Part shown: piece by piece, positions 1 to 10,069 of the stretch
Layout of the letters: each line of letters begins with the position of its first letter
Numbering within the stretch: the first letter of the stretch is position 1
Assembly: GCF_040219635.1 (NCBI RefSeq)
Contig: NZ_JAVJSC010000009.1
Coordinates: 372,001-436,000 of the forward strand
Length of the DNA stretch: 64,000 nucleotides
Source: Pyruvatibacter sp.
Lineage (GTDB): Bacteria; Pseudomonadota; Alphaproteobacteria; CGMCC-115125
Reading direction: 5' to 3'
Notes under the pieces: model-generated
Databases searched by the model: none
Seen by the model: the letters and a program-made list of their open reading frames with translations, nothing else
What the model was told of the DNA's origin: nothing
Position numbers and translations under genes: made by a program

Positions 1-451
1 CCGGCGTGACGCGAAACACAAATCCGTCGGCGCGCCCGTCCAGCGCCTGCGGCCACTGCTCGGCTGACGTCGAGTGTGTGCAGTAAATCGTGCCGTCACG
101 CGCCACAATCGGATAGTTGCACGCGGTCAGCGTCACACCATCCACTTCGCTCGCCAGCACTTCTATTTTGCCGGTCTCAACATCCAGCCGCTGCAATGGC
201 CCTGCTTCGCCCTCATACACCCCAAAATTGGCGATGATGATACGACCTTGCGCATCCATGTTGATGCCGTTGGGCGCACCGCCTGCCTTGCCTACACCGC
301 GAATGCCGCCACCGGGCAATACCTCCGCGCAGGCCGACGCCTGGTCAGACGCCCACACCCGACCATCCTTGCTCACCACCACATCTTCGCATCGCGTCAG
401 CCCTACACCGACCTTCTGCATGGCGCTCGTCTCAATCACTGCCAGTGGCAT
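1..451 (-). CDS. SMP-30/gluconolactonase-like beta-propeller protein (C-terminus off the window)
   Basis: The reading frame is open from an ATG at 451 to the left edge, giving the first 150 residues. They show the repeats of the SMP-30/gluconolactonase/LRE family: a CEDVVV strand, a GRVWASD turn, GGAPNGINMD, GRIIIANFG and a later ARDGTIYCT strand. Family members are calcium-dependent lactonases or sugar-lactone hydrolases with a six-bladed propeller; the substrate cannot be told here. No signal peptide is visible, so it is probably cytoplasmic. The EEP-family gene upstream on the same strand ends 22 bases before this start, so the two are probably co-transcribed. The family call is good; the exact activity is not known. 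Confidence 0.8.
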   Translation of the reverse strand, partial: MPLAVIETSAMQKVGVGLTRCEDVVVSKDGRVWASDQASACAEVLPGGGIRGVGKAGGAPNGINMDAQGRIIIANFGVYEGEAGPLQRLDVETGKIEVLASEVDGVTLTACNYPIVARDGTIYCTHSTSAEQWPQALDGRADGFVFRVTP

Positions 452-473
452 GATTCAACTCTCCGTGTTGTTG

Positions 474-1355
474 TTATGCGATTTCTATCCAGTATGGCTG
501 ATGGTCTGAGCCGGGTGCATCATTATCAATCCACGCGCGCTCAACGCCTTGCGCCAGATCATCGGTCAGAAAAATATAATCGAGCTTGATGCCCGGTCGC
601 CCGTAGCGAGCCTCATCCAGCGGATACGTAAATCCATCGCGTGCGCGGTATCCTGCGGCTTTCCAGCTATCTACGATGGTGTGGTCGCCCGCCTGCGCCG
701 TGATCATCCGCACATAGGGCGCGGAGCCCGGCACCATATTGAAGTCACCCATGATCAGTGCACTTGCGGGATTGTCCGGCGCGGACAGCCCCTGCGACCA
801 GTCATCCCCGGCAATGTCGTTTGGCCCGGACCACGCGGCCCCTTCGTGCTCACGCCGGTTCAGCACCTCAAGCACATGGTCAAGCTGCGCACAACGCTCG
901 GCATCGCCCTTCTCCATTGAGATATACGCAAGATGCAACACGATCACGCGCACGGGCGCGTGCCCCTCAGGCACAATCACCGCCTCCAGCGCGCCCTGAT
1001 GCATGTTGAACGCGTCGTGGTAATGCGTCTTGGGCAACGGATGTTGCCGCACCCATTGAATGGGCCACCGGCTGAGCAGCATATTGCCGAACTGACGACG
1101 GCGATTGGCAACCGTGCCATCGGGCGCCACGCTGCTGGCATCCACATCGTAGTAGCAGCCGAACACCGCGTGATACGTCGGCAGCAAAGCCATCAGCTCC
1201 GCCGGTTGATCCGCCTCACCGCTGCGCTGCCAGAAGCGTTCGACTTCCTGCAGGCCGATGATGTCAGCCTCGCGCACCGTATCGGCAATGCGCCGCAGAT
1301 CGGTCACGCCATCGCGGCCGCGTGAAAACTGAATGTTGTAAGTGACAACACGCAT
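474..1355 (-). CDS. endonuclease/exonuclease/phosphatase (EEP) family protein
   Basis: A 293-residue protein with the EEP (DNase I-like) fold motifs in order: N-terminal TYNIQ, the metal-ligand region IIGLQEVE near residue 38, the central MGDFNMVPGS (Asp and Asn of the active site) near residue 200, and C-terminal GSDHQPYW with the catalytic Asp-His pair. The family hydrolyses phosphodiester or phosphomonoester bonds in nucleic acids, phospholipids or small molecules; single-domain members like this one are not substrate-assignable by eye. There is no signal peptide. It precedes the SMP-30-like gene by 22 bases and follows the monooxygenase-like gene by 23 bases on the same strand, so a three-gene operon is likely. 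Confidence 0.85.
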   Translation of the reverse strand: MRVVTYNIQFSRGRDGVTDLRRIADTVREADIIGLQEVERFWQRSGEADQPAELMALLPTYHAVFGCYYDVDASSVAPDGTVANRRRQFGNMLLSRWPIQWVRQHPLPKTHYHDAFNMHQGALEAVIVPEGHAPVRVIVLHLAYISMEKGDAERCAQLDHVLEVLNRREHEGAAWSGPNDIAGDDWSQGLSAPDNPASALIMGDFNMVPGSAPYVRMITAQAGDHTIVDSWKAAGYRARDGFTYPLDEARYGRPGIKLDYIFLTDDLAQGVERAWIDNDAPGSDHQPYWIEIA

Positions 1356-1378
1356 GATGCGGAGCCTGCCCCCCCCAA

Positions 1379-1684
1379 CTAAATCAGGTCACGCACGCCG
1401 GACACATCATAGATTTTCACTGAAATCGACGCGATCTTTACCTTGCCAAGCGCCGCATTGAACGCCCCCATATGCGGCTCCTGAAAATGTGCATCCAGCG
1501 CCGCCTGATCGTCCCACAACTCGAATATACGCATGGTTTTGTCATCGGTCACATCGCGCGCATAGGTGTAATCCTGACAGCCCGCTTCTGCGAGCGAGGC
1601 TGCAATCATCGCCTGCCCTGCCCCCAGCACAGTTTCCATGTCCGCCACTGAATGAAACGTCGCCGTGCCTGCAACAATAAGCAT
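1379..1684 (-). CDS. antibiotic biosynthesis monooxygenase (ABM) domain protein
   Basis: A 101-residue protein beginning MLIVAGTATF. It contains the ABM/dimeric alpha-beta barrel pattern: an N-terminal beta strand, the helix METVLGAGQAMIAASLAEAGC, then YTYARDVTD, FELWDDQAALDAHFQEPHM (the typical ExW...AxxxH core) and a last strand SVKIYDV. Such proteins are small cofactor-free monooxygenases or ligand-binding barrels; true substrates are rarely known. The frame is open upstream to 1810, but the first 42 extra residues are Arg-rich and unlike the family, so I place the start at 1684. It is probably the first gene of the 1-1684 minus-strand operon. Confidence 0.8.
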   Translation of the reverse strand: MLIVAGTATFHSVADMETVLGAGQAMIAASLAEAGCQDYTYARDVTDDKTMRIFELWDDQAALDAHFQEPHMGAFNAALGKVKIASISVKIYDVSGVRDLI

Positions 1685-1960
1685 CTGCCCACCCCCTGCG
1701 ATCGCCGTGTGATGGCGCGGTCGAAGTGCCGGGCCGTGTGTGAAGGCAAGCCTAGCGCCGGATCGCACCCGACGCGACCCATATGGTCGCCAGGTTAACG
1801 CAGCGTTCACCTTAAGATTATCTCAGGACAGCTAACTTACCGTTTTCAAACCCGAATCGGCTTGAATACGGCCATTGATGCCCTACGTACTGTGTGCGAC
1901 AAATACGCTAAGTGCCACCGCAAAACAGATGGCACACAAAAGACGCCAGGAGAGTGAAAC

Positions 1961-2137
1961 GTGAGTGTAGCCGATACCAGCCAGACACCGTCATCAGCGA
2001 ACGATGCCCGCCCGTCAGGCCTGTCCGGCTCCGGCTCCCATACGGCAAAAAAGTCTGAAAGCCGCGCGTGCAAAATGCACATCGTCGGCGGCATTGCCAT
2101 GCTCGGCATCGGCATCGCGCTGCTGGTAATTACCTAG
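1961..2137 (+). CDS. small single-helix membrane protein, unknown function
   Basis: A GTG-started ORF of 58 codons. A strong Shine-Dalgarno site, AGGAGAG, lies at 1948-1954, six bases before the GTG. The first 40 residues are Ser/Ala/Pro-rich and hydrophilic. The end is one hydrophobic helix, IVGGIAMLGIGIALLVIT, so the product would be tail-anchored in the inner membrane. I do not recognise the family. The ribosome site and the clean helix make it likely to be real. A second small one-helix gene follows 92 bases downstream. Confidence 0.55.
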   Translation: MSVADTSQTPSSANDARPSGLSGSGSHTAKKSESRACKMHIVGGIAMLGIGIALLVIT

Positions 2138-2229
2138 CCGCACCAGCCCGACTTTCGAGGCTCGCCTTGAAGCGCAGCAAATGTGCTACATGTACATAAC
2201 CTGTTGCGAATTTTGAGAAGGAGCAAACC

Positions 2230-2367
2230 ATGAACGCCCCGAAACTCACAAAAGAAGAAGCGCGCCAGGCAAAATCCGGCCAGAAAGTCCGCTACGTGCT
2301 GGGCATTTCCATCATTGCAGCCGTCGTTGTGCTAGCACTGGTGTTCGGTTTGACGCCAACGCCATAG
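2230..2367 (+). CDS. small single-helix membrane protein, unknown function
   Basis: A 45-residue ORF starting MNAPKLTKEEARQAKSG. A GAGAAGGAG ribosome site ends about six bases before the ATG. A charged amphipathic N-terminus is followed by one transmembrane helix, VLGISIIAAVVVLALVFGL, and a short Thr/Pro tail. It resembles the minimal tail-anchored proteins common in alphaproteobacteria but cannot be assigned a role. It lies 54 bases upstream of the mscS-like gene on the same strand and could be co-transcribed with it. Confidence 0.6.
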   Translation: MNAPKLTKEEARQAKSGQKVRYVLGISIIAAVVVLALVFGLTPTP

Positions 2368-2421
2368 TGCGCGCCCTGACCTGATGACCCCTGCCTTCAA
2401 CGCTGAACCAGACGATATGGC

Positions 2422-3624
2422 ATGTGGAACAACACCGCCGCTTTGGGGCTGCGCACATCCGTGAGTGAATTCACCCAACTTGACGACGTTGCCGAAGCCC
2501 TGCTTCCCGACGACGCTGCGTGGCTGAGCGCTGTGGGCGACACCCTGCGCGCCACCATCGAACAAAACACCCTTGCGGATTACCTGGTTGCCGCCGTCAT
2601 TGGCGTTGGCGTTTTTGCCTTGCTGGTCGGCGCCAAATACGGCCTGCAGTTCATATTGTCGCGCCGCACGGGCGACCAGCCCCACTCCCGCCGCGCGATT
2701 GCCGCCAAAGTCGTCGGCCGCACCTGGTCGCTTTATCTGCTGCTTGTCGCCGTGCTGGCAGGCGCTGCGACGCTCACCTTGCCCGACGGTGTGCTGCCGG
2801 GCCTGCGCATCGTCGTGCTGGTTGTATTCTTCATGCAGATGGGCGCGTGGGCCGGCGTGCTGCTCAACGGCTTTATTGATCGCTACGCGTCGCGCCACGG
2901 CGAGGATGATCCGCAGGCCACCACCGGACTGTCCATTGCCCGCCTGATCGGGCGGATCATTGTCTGGTCAGTGGTGCTGCTGCTGATCCTCGACAATCTG
3001 GGCGTTAACGTCACCGCTCTGGTGGCGGGCCTTGGCATCGGCGGCATCGCCATCGGCCTTGCCGCGCAAAATGTGCTGGGCGACCTGTTCGGCTCCCTCG
3101 CCCTCGTTCTGGACAAACCATTCGTGCGCGGCGATTTCATCATCCTGTCAGACGAACACATGGGCACTGTCGAGAAGATTGGCCTCAAGACAACCCGCAT
3201 TCGCTCATTGGGCGGCGAACAGTTGATCGTTGCGAACACCGACCTGCTGACCAGCCGCATCCACAACTACAAGCGCATGTGGCAACGCCGCATCGTGTTC
3301 AAACTCGGCGTCGTCTATCAGACCAGCCACGACAAGCTGAACGCTATCCCCGACATGATAAAGCAAATCATCGACGCCCAGGACGGCGCCCGCCTCGACC
3401 GCACCAACTTCTCAGGCTTCGGCGACTTCGCCCTGATGGTCGAAACCGTGTGGTTCGTCACCAGCGCCGACTACAACGAATACATGGCCATCCAGGAAAA
3501 AATCTATCTCGCCATCCACAAAAAGTTTGAGGACGAAGGCATAGAGTTCGCCTACCCGACCCAGACGGTGTTTGTGGAAGGCGTTGGCGGCGCGTCGGAT
3601 AAAACAGACGGCACTACTGGCTAA
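2422..3624 (+). CDS. MscS-family mechanosensitive ion channel
   Basis: A 400-residue inner-membrane protein. An N-terminal segment of about 50 residues precedes roughly four transmembrane helices (about residues 55-75, 95-115, 125-145 and 175-200). The MscS pore helix and neck follow: GLGIGGIAIGLAAQNVLGDLFGSLALVLDKPF near residues 208-240, with the Gly/Ala-rich TM3 pattern. The beta domain follows (FVRGDFI, GTVEKIGLKTTRIRSLGGEQLIVANTDL), then the alpha/beta C-terminal cage domain. The role is to open under membrane tension during hypo-osmotic shock and release solutes. The length is between E. coli MscS (286) and the long MscK types. An ATG at 2417 is out of frame, so 2422 is used. Confidence 0.92.
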   Translation: MWNNTAALGLRTSVSEFTQLDDVAEALLPDDAAWLSAVGDTLRATIEQNTLADYLVAAVIGVGVFALLVGAKYGLQFILSRRTGDQPHSRRAIAAKVVGRTWSLYLLLVAVLAGAATLTLPDGVLPGLRIVVLVVFFMQMGAWAGVLLNGFIDRYASRHGEDDPQATTGLSIARLIGRIIVWSVVLLLILDNLGVNVTALVAGLGIGGIAIGLAAQNVLGDLFGSLALVLDKPFVRGDFIILSDEHMGTVEKIGLKTTRIRSLGGEQLIVANTDLLTSRIHNYKRMWQRRIVFKLGVVYQTSHDKLNAIPDMIKQIIDAQDGARLDRTNFSGFGDFALMVETVWFVTSADYNEYMAIQEKIYLAIHKKFEDEGIEFAYPTQTVFVEGVGGASDKTDGTTG

Positions 3625-3690
3625 GCCAGAAAATCTCAGGTGCCCAAGAGGGACTCGCAATCCCAACGCAGCCGTACCATATTCGTTCTC

Positions 3691-6062
<2,372 letters not shown>

Positions 6063-6066
<4 letters not shown>

Positions 6067-6087
6067 CGCTTCGAGAGCGACGAACGA
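6063..6087 (+). repeat. 25-base imperfect direct repeat, copy 1
   Basis: GTGACGCTTCGAGAGCGACG followed by AACGA. It matches 6306-6330 with about three mismatches. Copy 1 covers the uvrB stop codon and leads into the duplicated uvrB tail. Confidence 0.65.
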
Positions 6088-6190
6088 GCTGGCCATCGCC
6101 GACGACCCGATGGTGCGGCAGGACGAGCTGCGGCGGTCACAGGGTGGGCCGGAGAGGCCGAAGCCGCGGCAGAAGCGTGGGCAGCGGTAG
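6069..6190 (+). pseudogene. degenerate tandem copy of the uvrB 3' end
   Basis: Just after the uvrB stop, the sequence from about 6086 reads, in a different frame, ELAIADDPMVRQDELRRSQG, then a Pro/Lys/Arg tail ending in TAG at 6190. It closely follows the real UvrB end, MAIANDPMVRQDELKRAQGE plus a basic tail. DNA identity is strong in the core (gacgacccgatggtgcggca matches uvrB at 5970-5989 with one mismatch) and fades on both sides. There is no start codon or ribosome site for it, so it is not a gene. It is either a partial tandem duplication or the scar of recombination with a second uvrB allele. Confidence 0.75.
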
Positions 6191-6454
6191 TCAGCAGGTT
6201 TTAAATCAATCGCACGCGGGCCTCTTCGGCAAAAGGCGATCTGACTAACGGCTCTCGCTCCTTGCCGCAATCCTTGCCACTGTGACTCAACAGCGGTGTC
6301 AGTGCGTGACGCTTTGAGATCGACGAACAAATAAGCAATTGCAGATCTGTCGCCAAAACAAATTGGGCAGGTTGCCGGAAAACCCGCGAGGCGAAAGCGT
6401 GGACAGTGCTTTCAGTGCAAAACTTCCAAAACCCGGTCTCAACGCTGCCCAGAC
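6191..6454. other. intergenic stretch between the uvrB tail copy and the OLD gene
   Basis: No convincing gene. It holds the second 25-base direct repeat (6306-6330) and otherwise unique sequence. Short ORFs here have no ribosome site and no recognisable protein. With the duplicated tail, the non-coding gap after uvrB is 388 bases. Confidence 0.5.
6306..6330 (+). repeat. 25-base imperfect direct repeat, copy 2
   Basis: GTGACGCTTTGAGATCGACG followed by AACAA, the partner of 6063-6087. After this copy the sequence departs from the uvrB tail and becomes less GC-rich towards the OLD gene at 6455. The copies could mark a duplication or an old insertion boundary. Confidence 0.6.
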
Positions 6455-8059
6455 CTACAGGCAGGCTCGAGCCTCAAACAGGAGGTCAGCAAAAGGCTGG
6501 GCAAGGTCAGGTTGCTCCTTCATTCTTTTCTCAACCCAATCACTAAATTCGTCTTTCGACTCTGGTCTCAATTGATACACGCCAGTCTCAGGATCACTGT
6601 CCATGGTGGAAATTGCACTCATGATCTTGCATTCCGGTCTGGAATAGTCTGGACGGAGTTCTCCCAAGCTATAAAAACCGAGATTTTGGGCCTCCAATCT
6701 CAAGGATGCCGGAAACATGTCTTCCAAAACACAAGACGTATAGTCTTGCTGTAAACCAGCTTTATCAAGCGCAGCAATCAATTCATCGGGTGGAGCCAGA
6801 TGGCGCCAGAACACCCCATTTACATGCTTCCGCCAACCCGTCCCGCTGACCTTTTTCGGCATAACAGTCCGCCCTGCACCATCATAATCCACAAGTGCAA
6901 AAACTTTTCGGTTGTTGCCAAGTGCTTCAAGAGTCAGCCCCTCGGCTGCCAAAGCCTTCATTTTGGGGGTACCCAAAGATGGTTCAAACTTAAATGGACA
7001 TACATCCTTAGTGAGCGAAGACCACGCAGCAGAGAGTATTTTTGCATCCCCCTCACCTTCTACAAAAAATATGGGTTTTTCTATCAACCGAAGTCTTTCA
7101 AGTAGTAATTCTCTTTCTTCCTTTAAATGAAATCTTTCTTTTTCCACTCTATCTACAACTTTGGAAATTATTGGTAGATAAAAATCATCTCCCATAAGTC
7201 TTAAGCTATCTATTTCTTCAGATTTTTCCCCAATCTTAGATATAGATTTTTCTTCTATATCACTCACTTGCTTCACAAAATATTTTGCAACACCACCTCC
7301 ACTCAATGAGTAAAAAGATGGGCTATGACTAGTAAGAAATGACTGTATTACATTAGATTTAGAAGCAACAAGAAAGCGAGCTGCTTCTTTAGATGCAGCG
7401 CTGTGCTCTAGTGAATTTTCTGGCTCCTCAAATCCCCAAATATGGAATTTGTTACTATCATTCTCGGAAATAAATTTAAGTATCTCCGGTATATGGCGCG
7501 CCTGTATCCCATCACCACGCTGCAGTATTAGTGAGTACTTAGAATTATCATTTTCCTTTCCCGTTTCAAAATCAAGTGATTTAAAAAGATTAGATAAATC
7601 TGTAGGTGCAGCAATTACACTATCAAATTTAAACAAACTAGAAAGAGAACCCGAAAGAGCTTCCGTTCTTTTCTGTATATCAGATGAAAATGTACTCAAA
7701 GAAGCTCCAAATCCCTCATCTTCAACAAGTATTTTGTATACATCATTGAGAAGATTTGAGAATATTTGCCTATCTTTGACAGCCGGTATATATGTAAATT
7801 TTATTCTATTTAAAATTCTAGTTATAGAGGTATATCTGTTTGATTTTCTATGTTCTGAGGAAACTTCTTGATTAAAGTTATTAGTGCGAAAATCTGTCCA
7901 CTGCCTCTTAACCCAAAACTCTTTTCCAAGGCTCGCCCGATATGAAGGAGGAGTCTCAAAAAAAACCTTCACGTATATAAACTTTCTTATATCTTCGCTT
8001 TTTTCTGATTGCTTTAGCCTCAAATTTGAAAAATCGACATCAAAATCAAGATTATAATT
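6455..8059 (-). pseudogene. OLD-family ATP-dependent nuclease, C-terminal fragment (gene split by an IS)
   Basis: This is the larger part of an OLD (overcoming lysogenization defect) nuclease whose first 56 codons lie at 10939-11108. The fragment holds the rest of the AAA ATPase, including a Walker B-like HIWGFEEPENSLE, the TSHSPSFYSL switch region, and a C-terminal TOPRIM domain with FFVEGEGDAKIL (Glu) and ALVDYDGAGR (the DxD pair). Excising the IS and one 8-base duplication joins NPNY to NLDFDVDF in frame, giving 588 residues. OLD proteins are ATP-regulated DNA nucleases, often anti-phage; GajA of Gabija is a relative. No GajB-like helicase is adjacent. The frame stays open into the IS to a GTG at 8113, so a product lacking Walker A could be made. 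The part at 7080-8050 is about one-third GC by hand count on sample lines, far below its neighbours. Confidence 0.88.
8052..8059. repeat. target site duplication, left copy
   Basis: TTATAATT immediately left of the element, identical to 10939-10946. Eight bases is the size expected for IS1595-family insertions. Confidence 0.92.
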
Positions 8060-8083
8060 GGGGTTTATCCCCTTGAAGCAAGT
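8060..8083 (+). repeat. left terminal inverted repeat of the IS1595-type element
   Basis: Twenty-four bases starting GGGGTTTATCCCCTTGAAGC and ending AAGT, a perfect inverted match to 10915-10938. The outer 13 bases, GGGGTTTATCCCC, are themselves an inverted repeat (GGGG/CCCC arms). Confidence 0.95.
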
Positions 8084-8132
8084 GGAACAAAGCGCTCTTG
8101 TTGCTGCGGTCACGATAACGCGGAAATAGTTG

Positions 8133-8160
8133 TTGCTTCGCAGACAAAGGCCTGTATGGT
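8133..8160 (+). promoter_or_regulatory. possible sigma-70-type promoter for the IS passenger genes
   Basis: TTGCTT at 8133-8138 and TATGGT at 8155-8160, spaced by 16 bases, 39 bases upstream of the first passenger start. It is a reasonable but unverified match; no other promoter is obvious between the left end and the gene. Confidence 0.3.
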
Positions 8161-8198
8161 GTTCGTGCCGCCCACCCTTGGGTGCATGGAGACTTCAT

Positions 8199-9005
8199 AT
8201 GGACGACACAACCGAGACCGCAGACATCGCCGCAACGCCGCCTCAAAAGCGGGAGCGCTCACAGATAGAGTTTCCGTACTCGGATATGGAGGCGGCTGAA
8301 GAGCTCGCGTCCGTCCTCTATGCAAAAGGCGGTGGCACGGCAGAGCCCACACAGCTTGCGGGATGGCTAGATATGTCCTCCAACGGAGGCACATTCCGCT
8401 CGCGCGTTTCTGCCGCCCGCATATATGGCTTTGTTGAAACATCCCGCGGGTCCGTCGAGATAACTGACCTAGGGCGGAATGTGGTCGATGAGCAAGGGGC
8501 CGGTGCGGCTCGCGTTGAAGCGTTTCTAAATGTGCCGCTCTACGAAGCGATGTTCCAGAAAAACAACGGGTACGCATTGCCCCCCGCTGCCGCTATAGAG
8601 CGCCAGATGGTTGAACTTGGCGTGCCTACAAAGCAGCGAGAGAGGGCTCGGCAGGTTTTCCAGAAATCCGCCGAAAGGGCTCATTTTATTGACCAGTCCA
8701 GCGGGCGATTCATCAAGCCCGCAGTGGCCCCTCAACAGCCGCGTGGCGAAACACCACCGCCACCTCCTCCCCCGGGCGATGGTGGTGGAAACGGCGGCGG
8801 AGACGGTAAATACCATCCCTTTATTGAGGGTCTTTTGGATGCACTCCCAACCACAGACGGATTTGCTGACTGGACCATTGAGGAACAGGCGGAATGGCTC
8901 CGCACAGCGGCAGGCATTTTCAAGCTGATGTCCAAACAAAAGGGCCGGATCGAGATTGAAGCAAAAGAAACGGCGAACGATGTCTCACCATCGTCCGCCG
9001 CTTGA
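8199..9005 (+). CDS. IS passenger protein with winged-helix-like N-terminus, unknown function
   Basis: A 268-residue protein starting MDDTTETADIAAT, with GGAGA 7-11 bases upstream. I do not recognise the family. Residues 20-95 alternate helices with a short Gly-rich turn and end in a GFVETSRGSVEITDLGR hairpin, the look of a winged helix-turn-helix. After a helical stretch there is a Pro7 tract and a Gly-rich spacer near 185-210, then a C-terminal domain with FADWTIEEQAEWLRTAAGIFKLM. The two-domain layout with a flexible linker suggests a DNA- or RNA-binding adaptor. It is inside the IS and first in the passenger run. The frame is open upstream to 8130, but those residues are unlike protein. 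Confidence 0.7.
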   Translation: MDDTTETADIAATPPQKRERSQIEFPYSDMEAAEELASVLYAKGGGTAEPTQLAGWLDMSSNGGTFRSRVSAARIYGFVETSRGSVEITDLGRNVVDEQGAGAARVEAFLNVPLYEAMFQKNNGYALPPAAAIERQMVELGVPTKQRERARQVFQKSAERAHFIDQSSGRFIKPAVAPQQPRGETPPPPPPPGDGGGNGGGDGKYHPFIEGLLDALPTTDGFADWTIEEQAEWLRTAAGIFKLMSKQKGRIEIEAKETANDVSPSSAA

Positions 9006-9010
9006 AACAA

Positions 9011-9201
9011 GCCGCTTCATGGTGAAGCGGCAAACCCTGCGAGGCGCAGGCACACCCGGCAGTGAAGATGCCGGGAAGGAGGTCAGGCGGATGCTTTGGT
9101 ATCCCCTGCGGTCATTCGGGGGCGCATCCCCTTATGATCGCATCCTCTTGTTAGAGGGCTAACCTTCGGCACCCATTGCGGCAAAAGCTGCGATGGGTGC
9201 C
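9011..9201 (+). ncRNA. six-hairpin structured leader or small RNA inside the IS
   Basis: Between the two passenger genes, hairpins follow one another: 9011-9031 (9-bp perfect stem), 9036-9050 (5 bp), 9055-9075 (6 bp), 9089-9129 (nested GGATGC/GCATCC and CCCC/GGGG stems), 9144-9157 (5 bp, 4-base loop) and 9168-9201 (15-bp stem with two G-T pairs, AAAA loop, followed by TCTTT). A perfect ribosome site, AAGGAGGT, sits at 9076-9083 after the third hairpin. This could be a long structured mRNA leader with an attenuator controlling the ClpP-like gene, or a separate RNA carried by the element. I cannot match it to a known RNA family. Confidence 0.5.
9091..9162 (+). CDS. possible 23-residue leader peptide upstream of the ClpP-like gene
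   Basis: An ATG seven bases after a perfect AAGGAGGT (9076-9083) opens a 23-codon ORF, MLWYPLRSFG then GASPYDRILLLEG and TAA. It ends six bases before the 15-bp terminator-like hairpin at 9168-9201. A strong ribosome site, a very short ORF and then a terminator-like stem is the classic layout of translation-coupled attenuation. The ORF also runs through the hairpins at 9089-9129 and 9144-9157, so ribosomes would melt them. Whether the peptide is made is unknown. Confidence 0.35.
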   Translation: MLWYPLRSFGGASPYDRILLLEG

Positions 9202-9249
9202 TCTTTGCTACCAAACACGTGAATCCGTGTCCAGAAATAAGGAGGCACC

Positions 9250-9807
9250 ATGCCCGACTTGGCCGGAACAAAAGTGGCCTACTTTGGCTTCACCGGCCAC
9301 ATAGAGCCGAATGGGGTAACCCGTATTGCCGCTGCGCTTAACCAGGCGCACAATGACAACTATGACGAAGTTCACCTTTGTTTCAGTTCAATGGGCGGCT
9401 TCGTCGCGGACGGCATCTACCTCTACAACCACATGAAGTCGCTGCCGTTGCGGGTTGTCGCTCACAATATGGGAAGCGTGTGCTCCATAGCCGTTGCCGT
9501 ATTTTGTGGCGCGGCAAAACGATACTGTTCACAACACGCCATGTTCATGATCCACCCGACAGTCATAAACGCATCTGCCGAAGGCATGTCAGCAGAACGA
9601 CTACAACACTCACTTCAATCGACTTTGGCTGATGACAGTCGCACGGAAGACATCCTGCGCGAGCGCACGACGCTCCCCGACGACCTCTTGCAAGCCAGAC
9701 GTTTCAGGGACGTTCACATCACGCCGTCTGAAGCGCTCAAGTTCGGACTCGTTCATGCGGTGCAGGAATTCACGCTCCCAAAGGGGCACCAGATCATTCA
9801 GATTTAA
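9250..9807 (+). CDS. ClpP-like serine hydrolase carried by the IS
   Basis: A 185-residue ClpP/crotonase-fold protein. The ClpP landmarks are present: CFSSMGGFVADGIYLYN (oxyanion-hole strand and glycines, 44-60), GSVCSIA with the nucleophile Ser at 79, FMIHPT with His 102, and RDVHITPSEALKFGLV with Asp 154. The Ser-His-Asp triad looks complete. It is close to housekeeping ClpP in length but divergent, so it is better called a ClpP-like peptidase than ClpP. Its partner ATPase is not here. The start has an excellent ribosome site, AAGGAGG, at 9239-9245. Hairpins and a candidate leader peptide lie upstream. The function in an insertion sequence is unclear; it may help regulate transposase or host factors. 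Confidence 0.82.
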   Translation: MPDLAGTKVAYFGFTGHIEPNGVTRIAAALNQAHNDNYDEVHLCFSSMGGFVADGIYLYNHMKSLPLRVVAHNMGSVCSIAVAVFCGAAKRYCSQHAMFMIHPTVINASAEGMSAERLQHSLQSTLADDSRTEDILRERTTLPDDLLQARRFRDVHITPSEALKFGLVHAVQEFTLPKGHQIIQI

Positions 9808-9868
9808 TTTCAATCGGTCCACATGACCCTCCATGCGATTAGCCCTTTATAGCCGATAGGTGTTGAAA

Positions 9869-10069
9869 ATGAACAAACAAAAATTGTCGTTAAGACAAGC
9901 TATCCAATCCGGCCAACTGGATGCTTTCGTTAAGCAAGAGGAAGCCCGCGGCGTAGGCCCAACAAACCGGGCAGCAGTGGACGCAGCTTTAGACCGGCTC
10001 ATCAAACAGCCCCTATCAGAAGATCAAACATCGCGTTCTCCATCTCCCGATGGTTCGCGCGGAAAGTGA
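9869..10069 (+). CDS. small IS passenger ORF overlapping the transposase 3' end
   Basis: A 66-residue ORF beginning MNKQKLSLRQAIQSGQLDAF. An in-frame GTG nine bases upstream is an alternative start. The first half looks like a genuine small helical protein (KQEEARGVGPTNRAAVDAALDRLIKQP). The last 20 residues (Ser/Pro/Gly-rich) are encoded over the end of the convergent transposase gene (68-base overlap). No strong ribosome site is visible. No family recognised; coding status uncertain. Confidence 0.4.
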   Translation: MNKQKLSLRQAIQSGQLDAFVKQEEARGVGPTNRAAVDAALDRLIKQPLSEDQTSRSPSPDGSRGK

